A stretch of 64,000 nt of DNA from Albifimbria verrucaria (Eukaryota > Ascomycota > Sordariomycetes > Hypocreales > Stachybotryaceae): NCBI GenBank assembly GCA_020081605.1, contig JAHREC010000062.1, positions 806,001-870,000 of the forward strand. The letters are read 5' to 3'. How positions within the stretch are numbered: the stretch's first letter is position 1; every line of letters starts with the position of its first letter. Position numbers and translations under genes: made by a program. Of this stretch, positions 57,155 through 64,000 are shown one piece after another. The notes below the pieces were generated by a model. That model searched no databases, had not been told where the DNA came from, and saw only the letters and a list, made by a program, of their open reading frames with translations.

Positions 57155-60100
57155 CTAACCTACTCGTTCGTCTCCTCCAATCGTCCCATCTCCCTCGTCA
57201 TCCAATACGTAGCCCATCTCCCTTGCCTCTCTGACTCTTTCATCCGCCTTTCGCACTCGCTCCCATGCCTCCCATTTGGCTTTTTCTTCCTTGTTCGGCT
57301 CTGCTCGCGGCGCAACCAGGCCCTTGGCGCGAAGTCTCCTGCGGAGTCTCCTGCGCTGCGCAAACGACATGCCCCTAGCGTAGTCCGGGTGCGTTGGGTC
57401 CCGCCCCAGCGCCTCGTCCAAGATATCCGCCACACGGCTCTGCGCTTCTTCGAGGAACACTCCCACTGCGGCGCGGGCTCGCCCGCCTGTGGTCCACTGG
57501 TCGAGCTTGACGGGCAGGGCGACGCCAAAGGTTGGGTCGTCGAGGGTGTAGACACAAGGGTCGGAGGGGCTGCAGGTGGTGGGACGGCAGTAGAGCGCGC
57601 ACATGGATGATTCGGCGGCGAGCCAGAGCGAGAGAAGTAGCGTGAACAGGCCGAAGACGGTGAGACGGAAGTATGGTGTGCGGCGGTAGAGTCGGGGCAC
57701 GGGGATCGAAACGTACGACCACGCGTGCTGCGAGTGCGGCTGCAAGACAGCAGCGCACGCAGGGCAGTCGTGCTGCTTGTGAATATGCGCCATGTCTGCG
57801 GTGCCTTTGGTGGTTATCTTCTCGTCGAATGTCTTCTCGTCGATTGTCTTCTCGTGATGCGGGTGAGAGACTCTATCCTGCAGTCGTTCGATACCCTGTC
57901 TCGCAGTTCGAATGCCTAACAATCCAGTTCGAAGGGATTTGCTCATGCGATCATACGCTGCAAGCTCGCCGTCTGAGAATTCCTTTTCCGCGGGCTCTTT
58001 CTTGATGTTGTTGCTATCGCCGTGGTGTTCAAGTTCCGGGAGGTTTTTATTTCCGGCTCGTGCTGGTCAGTAACTTCTGATTCAGAAGGGCTGTTCAAGA
58101 GATCTGCTAAATTCGGTGACGAGCTCTTCTTGCGACCGAATAACAAACCCTCCAAGTCCTCTAGAGTAGAATCATCAATGTTGTGTGCACGTTGCAGCTC
58201 TATGAGGTCGTCTTTGACGGAGTGCGGCTTGGCCGTGTTCCTAAGTATCGGCCGGCGCCGGGGCAGTGAACGAGCACGCGGCTTTCTCACAGCTGCCGAC
58301 GTGGTGACGGCTGCGTCCTTGTCCTCGGATCCGGGGTCAGACGCAGTGTCACTGAGACAGGTGCGCCGCGCGAGGGTTCTTTTCTCTCGCGGATTGTTGT
58401 TACAGGCTCGCTGCTTGCCTTGGGCTTATCACGGATTGTTGTTATGGTCTCGTGGATTACCTTTGGCTTCTCCCGAATCGTTGCCACATCCTCGCTGCTT
58501 GCCTTGTGTCTCTCACGGATCGTTGACACTGCCTCACTGCTCGCCTTTGGTGTTTCCTCGGGCTTCACCTCCTCCTTTTCCTTTGTAAACCTATCATCCG
58601 CTCTGACCGTTGCCGGAGTCTCAACATACGCACCCGTCACTTTCGGCGTCGGCATTGACAAAAATCTTGCTTCTTCGGTCTCGGCGTGGCCTCCGGCTCG
58701 TCTTCCTCCCTCTCATCACTGTCCCGATCCTCATCCGACTTTGGCGACGGTGCCCTAACAGAACCCCTTTCGGAGTGATTCTCCGCCGGGGCAAAGAGCT
58801 TCATCTCCGAGTCTATCCTGTCGACTGGATCACCCTCGGAATGCATGCTGGATCTCTTACTCTTAGTTGATTCCGTGGAGCGCACCCGTCGCAAGCCTGC
58901 AAACTCTACCGTCGGCCTCGAGACCTCCGGCTCTTTGGGTTCTTTTGTTTCCTTGGGTTCCGAGTTGTTGGCCTTTTTGGCATCGGAGAGGCGCCTAGCC
59001 CTGCGACTTCGCCATCCTTCCCTTACCGTCTCGGGTTTGTCTGCCTTTGGTGGTTCAGGTGGTTTCTGGACCTCTGGTTCCGGTGCAGGACTATTACTCG
59101 TAGCCCTGGCTAGCCGTCGAAGCAGATCGCGAGAATCCACAACCTTGTCTTCTGCCTTGGTTGGATTTGTCTCGTTCTTTTGAGGTTCGTCTTTGTTGAG
59201 TTCTTTATCGTTGTCCTCACTTCGACTCCCCTTATAAATCGTCACTGGCGTATCTGGGATGCGCTCTCCACCAATCTCGAATGCAGATTTCGGCCGAATC
59301 AGCGGGTTGGGTTCTAGCTCAAAATTGCGACCAGTCTCGAGTGGCTCCCGACTGGTCCGTGGTCTCACTTCCTCTTCTGGCGAGAGAGACCGCGACATGG
59401 AGTTTCGCTCGCGTATCTCCTCGAGACGCACAGCCGCCAGCGTTCGTTTCGACAGTCCATTCACCTCTCTTTGTCGAATTTCATCAAGTTTGGTGTTCTT
59501 TGGTCGTGGTTGGTTCCGGTCAGGTATAGGTATTTGTGACTCGGCTTGCTGTTCTCGGGTCCGTATCTCGTCCAACTTGGTATTTCTCTGTCGTATGCGC
59601 GAACTCGGCGCCGTGCCATTGATGCCTGCCTCCAACTCTCGTGCTCTTATCTCATCAAGTTTGGTGTTTCGTGATGGCGTAGGCCCCTTCAATGGTGATG
59701 GTGACTTTGCGAAGCTCTTCTCCTCGTTGGATGCCACTCGTCCCGGTTGATAGCCGAACCTGATCCTAGGGCTGTCCGACACTGTCAAGTCGCCTGCTGT
59801 AAAGTCCTGGTCAAGCTCCCACGCAAAGCTCTTGGCCGGTGACACGAACGGTTCCTGGGACTGGGTGGCCCGCTCGATGGAGGGCAGCGGTACATCCTCG
59901 ATTCCGGGGACAAGCGCCGGCAGGTTAGCCTCACCGCTTAGATCCCTCACCTCCCTGGGAAAAAGCGGTCCGGAGCTGAGACGGGTCCTAGTCTTCCAAT
60001 CCGTCAATCGCTCGCGTAATACGGTATCCTCGGTTGCATTCCTTTCGTCCTGTCGCGTGTCGGCGCCCTGCCCCGCCTCGCGCTTAGATGGAGACGCGCC

Positions 60101-60653
60101 ATTCCTCCCATTCCGCGGCTCCTGTTCCGGCGACGTGCTGGGTCTGGGCAACGATGACCTCTTGCTATCCAGATGATCCTCGCTCAGCAGCTTGCGCATT
60201 TTGGCCTCGTCGGACGGGGCCTTTGCACGCCACGGCCGCGGCGCAGGGCTCGGCGACCCATTACCGGGCCGCTCACCGTCGGCCTTTTCCTCCTCCTCGG
60301 CCAGCCTGTACGCCTCGGTCAGGGAAATGGGTCGACGGTGCAGGAACGAGGTCGCCGAGGCCGCCGCGCTCGAGGGCCGGGGATTCGCGTGCTACCCGAG
60401 GACCCAACGCTGCTGGTGCTGCCTCTGCGGACAGCGGGGTGGTGCCTGACTCCGAGTTGGTCCTCCTGTTGAACAGTCCTGCGCGAGGCTTCTTCGCGGA
60501 AGCAGCACCGTCGTCCTTGGCGCCACTGGTGGTGTTTGTGGTGGTCGCGCCGGAGAAGAGCGGCTTGCGGCCCTCGTGCTTGACAAAGAGCTGGTTCGAG
60601 GGACGGGCGTTCTGTCGCGCAGCAGCAGTCGCGTTGGAGCGGTCGCGGTCCAT
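57155..60653 (-). CDS. Unrecognised charged protein with TKLDEIR repeats and one membrane segment
   Basis: I do not recognise this protein. From ATG 60653 (MDRDRSNATAAARQNARPSN) it is a long Ser/Pro/Arg/Glu-rich, probably disordered protein of about 1,150 residues. Its middle has three copies of NTKLDEIR[AT/Q]RE at about 59,660, 59,570 and 59,480 and a fourth diverged copy (AVRLEEIRERN). A second repeat zone at 58,560-58,390 alternates KASSE and TIRE/TIRDK units. The C-terminal part has a His/Cys motif HDCPACAAVL, then one hydrophobic helix TVFGLFTLLLSLWLAAE, a Cys-rich CALYCRPTTC and a charged tail. Joins needed, each one base short: GG 60415-60416, GGGG 60379-60382, AAAAA 58660-58664, TTTT 58380-58383 and TTTTT 58044-58048. 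A nuclear-envelope or spindle-pole role would fit the layout but is a guess. Confidence 0.65.
59430..59690 (-). repeat. TKLDEIR coding repeat
   Basis: Three near-identical NTKLDEIR units about 30 codons apart and one diverged copy, separated by unlike linkers. The spacing and conservation suggest short linear binding motifs rather than a simple sequence expansion. Confidence 0.85.
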
Positions 60654-61853
60654 GGCTAGCGACGGACCGACGCAAGAAGCTCAAGAAGGGTCGGGCAGAG
60701 TCGAATTCGAATGCCTCAGAGGGGCCGTGGCTGCATGGTACGTGGACAAGCAGCGGTCTTGGGCCAGCGCGTCATAGCATCGCAGCGTAGCTCTCTGGGC
60801 GTAGATGTTGCGCGCGATCGGACCAGAGGGCAATACGAGAACAAGATAGGTGCCAGATAAATATTCGAAACAATGCAACGGCCAGGTTCGGGTCCAGAGA
60901 AGCGGCGACAGTATCCTACCAGGGCGGAGTCGAGAGAAAAGTCAAGTTGTGTTGAGGTGTAAGTCAGGCGGGAGCTGGAAATCGAAAAGTCCAATGTTTA
61001 GATTCGAATTCCTTTGTCCCAGCGCGTTTCTGCACCCAAGGCTGGCAAGGCTCATGTCTCACTGCAGCGGCCCGCTGTGGTGGGCCAGTTTAGTGGTTTT
61101 GTCCCCTATGGGCCTTGGCTACTTACAGGTACCTAGGTACTAACCTAGTAGGTAGGTGGCTAGTAGATCACCGCCCCGGATTGGCGGTCAGCAGAAACAG
61201 CAACAATAAAAACAGCGCGCCATTTCACAACCGAGAAATAACCGTCGCGAACTGCACCATGGGCATTCATTATCTCCATCACATTCCGCATCTCAATCAA
61301 TATACTTGACGCAACAGCACAGAAACATTTTACTAAAATAAACATAATTATGCCATACTTTTATCCATAACCTTCTCAGTTGAATTCATATTTTTATTTT
61401 CCCAAAATAAATTAAATCACCCTCCTATCTCCATCTTTCCCAAACCACCTATTAACCACAAGTATCTCCCCATACAACCCCAGCAGCAACGGTACTTCCT
61501 CTGCCCAGCTCGCTGTCTCGTTCGGGAAATTCTTCACTCAGTTACCAACTCCATACCAAGAAGCCTCCGATCCCGGTCCATAACTCGTGATTCGGCAATT
61601 TCCAACCACGCCGTCAAATTCTCACCCTGATCCTTTAAATCTTTCTCCTGTTTCTTCACATTGCAATTGCTTCGACAGCGAAGGCAGGACCCGTATTCAA
61701 CTCATTGACCCACGCCCCTCTTTTCATTGTTCTCGTTTCATCTTCAGCTTAGGCCTCATACTATAGCCACAGGCTCACAACGCCTCGAAACCGAGTGATA
61801 CTTGTACTATCCTTTGAGGACTACATATCCTAACCTCGCAACTCCTCATCACC
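60654..61853. promoter_or_regulatory. Divergent upstream region, membrane protein / acetyltransferase
   Basis: 1.2 kb. An AGGTACCTAGGTAC near-palindrome at about 61,127-61,141 is followed by CTAGTAGGTAGG. AT-rich from 61,320 to 61,440, pyrimidine-rich before the acetyltransferase start. Confidence 0.45.
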
Positions 61854-63341
61854 ATGTCAACCTCTAAGCCAACCCCTTCGTCCCCTCTCCCACATGTAAG
61901 ATCCCACCCCTTCTATTCTAATCGCTCACCGACTTACACTCTCAGTGAACTCTTCTCCTCTACCCGTCACCACCTCGGAATCTACCGTGCCGTGGTTGTA
62001 ACATGTCGTTATGCGGTCCCATCTCTTTCCAAGGACCGTCTCTATGCCGCCCTGGCTACTGTCATCACTGCTCAGCCGATGCTCCGCGTTGGCCTTCTAG
62101 GCCAGGACACCAGCACTACCACCTACTCTCACATTGAGCAGGTCGATCTGAACAAACAGGTCGACTTCAGAGGAGTCTTGGATGGAGTCACCACAAAGGA
62201 AGAGTACGAAACCAAGCTGGCCGACATTCAGGGCTGGAGACACAGCCAGCTCTGGCCCGATGTCGAGACCCAACCGTCCTGGCAAGCCATCGTCATACAA
62301 CCACCTTCTGGACTTTTCAGCACGCCTCACGTCGATATCGTCTTTGGCTTTCATCATGCCATCGCCGATGGTACCTCCGGCCGCCTCTTCCACGAGCATC
62401 TCCTAGCTGCCCTGAACCAGCAATCCGATCAAACTTCCCTAAACGCTCCTCATCTGCTTTCGTTCCCCGAACCTCCTGTCTTGCCGGAAGCCCAGCAGGA
62501 TATCATTGCTTATACCTTCACCACCAAGTTCACCGCAAGCGTCCTCTGGGGCGCCTTTGCCCCCTCATGGCTGCAGTTCGGAAAGCAGCCCATCTGGTAC
62601 GGTCGGCCTCACGACTTTGCTCTCCCATATGTTACCCGCGTGCTGCCCGTAGATGTAGAGGGACAAGTGCTCGCTTCGCTGCTCAAGGCGTGCAAGTCGC
62701 ACTCTACCTCGCTGACCGGACTTCTGCACGCCCTAGCCCTTGCGTCTCTCGCACATCGTCTTCCCCACGCGCCAGGGTTCGCATGCAGCACGCCCATCAG
62801 CATGCGACCGTACGCCATTCCTTCCGCCAATCCTGCCTTCCTCGACGCTCTGCGAGTACTCATCAGCAGCACTGACCACACATTCCCTCCCGCGGTCGTT
62901 GATGGCCTGCGATCCCCTGCTGGCCTCGACGATGGCATCTGGACTGCCGCGCGCTTCATCAAGGACGACCTCACCAAGCGCGCCGCCACACTACCTGCCG
63001 ACGACCCCGTTGGCCTGATGAAGCACGTATCCGACTGGTTTGGCTACTGGCGTGGTAAAGATGGCCAGCCGCGCGACCAATCGTGGGAAGTTAGCAACGT
63101 TGGCGTCCTCAAGAACCCTACAGGGCAGGACGTCACCATCACTCGCACCATGTTCAGCAATGGCGCGATGGTAGCTGGCCCCATCATTGGCATCTCAGCA
63201 GCCAGTGTTGCCGGCGGCGCTTTCACCGCCACGGTGTCGTGGCAGGAGGGTGCTGTTGAGGAAGATTTGGTCAAGGGATTGGCAGACGACTTGCGGACAT
63301 TCATGACACGCTTCCACACTGCCCAGAAATTCGCTGCGTAA
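61854..63341 (+). CDS. AATase-family O-acetyltransferase
   Basis: Alcohol acetyltransferase-like enzyme of the BAHD/condensation superfamily, expected to move an acetyl or acyl group from CoA to an alcohol or a secondary-metabolite hydroxyl. It is one uninterrupted 495-codon frame. The catalytic HHxxxDG motif is present as FHHAIADGTSG near residue 169. Family segments TQPSWQAIVI before it and DQSWEVSNVGVL near the C-terminus are also visible. The start at 61854 follows a CACC context (ATCACCATGTC). It is one of the few genes here without a frame fault although it contains CCCC and CCCCC runs. Substrate unknown; no biosynthetic core enzyme lies next to it in the window. Confidence 0.87.
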   Translation: MSTSKPTPSSPLPHVRSHPFYSNRSPTYTLSELFSSTRHHLGIYRAVVVTCRYAVPSLSKDRLYAALATVITAQPMLRVGLLGQDTSTTTYSHIEQVDLNKQVDFRGVLDGVTTKEEYETKLADIQGWRHSQLWPDVETQPSWQAIVIQPPSGLFSTPHVDIVFGFHHAIADGTSGRLFHEHLLAALNQQSDQTSLNAPHLLSFPEPPVLPEAQQDIIAYTFTTKFTASVLWGAFAPSWLQFGKQPIWYGRPHDFALPYVTRVLPVDVEGQVLASLLKACKSHSTSLTGLLHALALASLAHRLPHAPGFACSTPISMRPYAIPSANPAFLDALRVLISSTDHTFPPAVVDGLRSPAGLDDGIWTAARFIKDDLTKRAATLPADDPVGLMKHVSDWFGYWRGKDGQPRDQSWEVSNVGVLKNPTGQDVTITRTMFSNGAMVAGPIIGISAASVAGGAFTATVSWQEGAVEEDLVKGLADDLRTFMTRFHTAQKFAA

Positions 63342-63719
63342 ACATGCTGCATGGGTGCTGGGATACGTAGAATTTACGATATCGGTTCATAGAAACAACA
63401 GTGGCTAGACCCCTGACTGGTAATAATATGTAATAAGACTCGGTGGACGTCAGTCCGAGAATAGAATTCTGTATTCACGAGAAATTGTATCTCTCTATGC
63501 TCATTAAGTAATGTTCTAATTGCCCAATATGGATGGTCCTGGCCCAAGCAGGTCATCACTCAGCTAGTGCTCTCCAAGCACTCACAGAAGCCAGTCTATC
63601 CAAACGCCGACCATATGCAGTGGGATTGACCAATATCTCACGTCATCACCACCCCAAGAAAACTATTCGTGTGCACGCCATTGCTGTGCATGTGTCAAAC
63701 CTTTTCGTTACATCAAGAA
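63342..63719. other. Intergenic, acetyltransferase / last gene
   Basis: 378 bp between convergent genes. Nothing recognised. Confidence 0.35.
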
Positions 63720-64000
63720 TTACCATCCTTCGCCAGGGTTTCGTCGTGCGCGGGTACCTCCTCTGAAGTAATCGTACTGCGCGGGGTCTTGAATCTCTTG
63801 CTCATCCTCACTCTGCGCAACCCCGGTGTATCCTCGAGGGCCGCTGCCCAGGCTCACAGCGGGTGGGCCAGGGCTGGGCACTGACGGGGAGAGAACCGGC
63901 GTCATACGTCCCCGCTCAACTGACATATCACGAGCAGCCCTCAATGGGGACTGATCGGTACATCAGCTGCGTTTTGGACGAGGCCGAGGCCAGATGAACT
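63720..64000 (-). CDS. 3' end of a gene running off the window, unrecognised
   Basis: The C-terminal ~75 residues read MSVERGRMTPVLSPSVPSPG and on to a basic end RGGTRARRNPGEGW; Pro/Ser/Gly-rich, probably disordered. Upstream in the same frame FIWPRPRPKR is followed by a TGA near 63,965, so a frame fault or an intron edge must lie there. It may be the cytoplasmic tail of a membrane protein. Low confidence because so little is visible. Confidence 0.4.

Noticed and set aside
5104..60416. Programmed ribosomal frameshifting as cause of the breaks
   Set aside because: Too many unrelated genes, no shared slippery heptamer or downstream structure, and several sites per gene.

Overview
This window is nuclear DNA of a filamentous ascomycete. 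Genes lie on both strands and carry 50-90 bp GT..AG introns (donors mostly GTAAGT-like, branch sites of the CTAAC type). The families present (C6 zinc cluster, Dal5-type MFS, fungal SNF/SLC6 symporter, HIR3, ChAPs, AATase) are typical of Pezizomycotina. Gene content and style suggest Sordariomycetes, perhaps Hypocreales; that placement is inference. I see no rRNA, tRNA, CRISPR array or intact transposon.

Layout. About 0-17.6 kb is accessory: a broken C6 transcription factor, an SDR, a divergent pair of an allantoate-permease-family MFS transporter and a TauD-type 2-oxoglutarate dioxygenase (together resembling a sulfonate or organic-acid scavenging module), a full-size ABCC transporter and an SNF-type symporter. 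About 19-34 kb is housekeeping: HIR3 histone-chaperone subunit, a ChAPs exomer cargo adaptor, the GPN-loop GTPase Npa3/GPN1, RNA polymerase subunit Rpc10, a HIT protein and an aldo/keto reductase. About 34-50 kb is gene-poor: a bHLH factor, an acidic nuclear protein, one F-box gene in an AT-rich patch, and a 6.3 kb gap with microsatellites. About 50-64 kb holds an Msb3/Gyp3-like Rab GAP, an E2 ubiquitin-conjugating enzyme, Rrp1, an unrecognised membrane protein with a repeated TKLDEIR motif, an AATase-type acetyltransferase, and the end of one more gene.

The dominant unexplained signal is frame breakage. Roughly thirty reading-frame breaks were found by reading protein homology across frames. 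Nearly all are one base short, most often in a C/G run of 3-5, and they hit accessory and essential genes alike (HIR3, RRP1, E2, ChAPs). Only a few genes are clean (NPA3, RPC10, AATase). The simplest reading is uncorrected homopolymer shortening in the assembly. Annotated proteins in this window therefore need the frame joins given here, and apparent pseudogenes should not be trusted without raw reads. Inside the HIT gene two opposite shifts cancel, leaving an open ORF whose central ~33 residues are in the wrong frame. Two breaks in the C6 factor and the broken splice phase in the SDR do not fit the homopolymer pattern and could be real decay.
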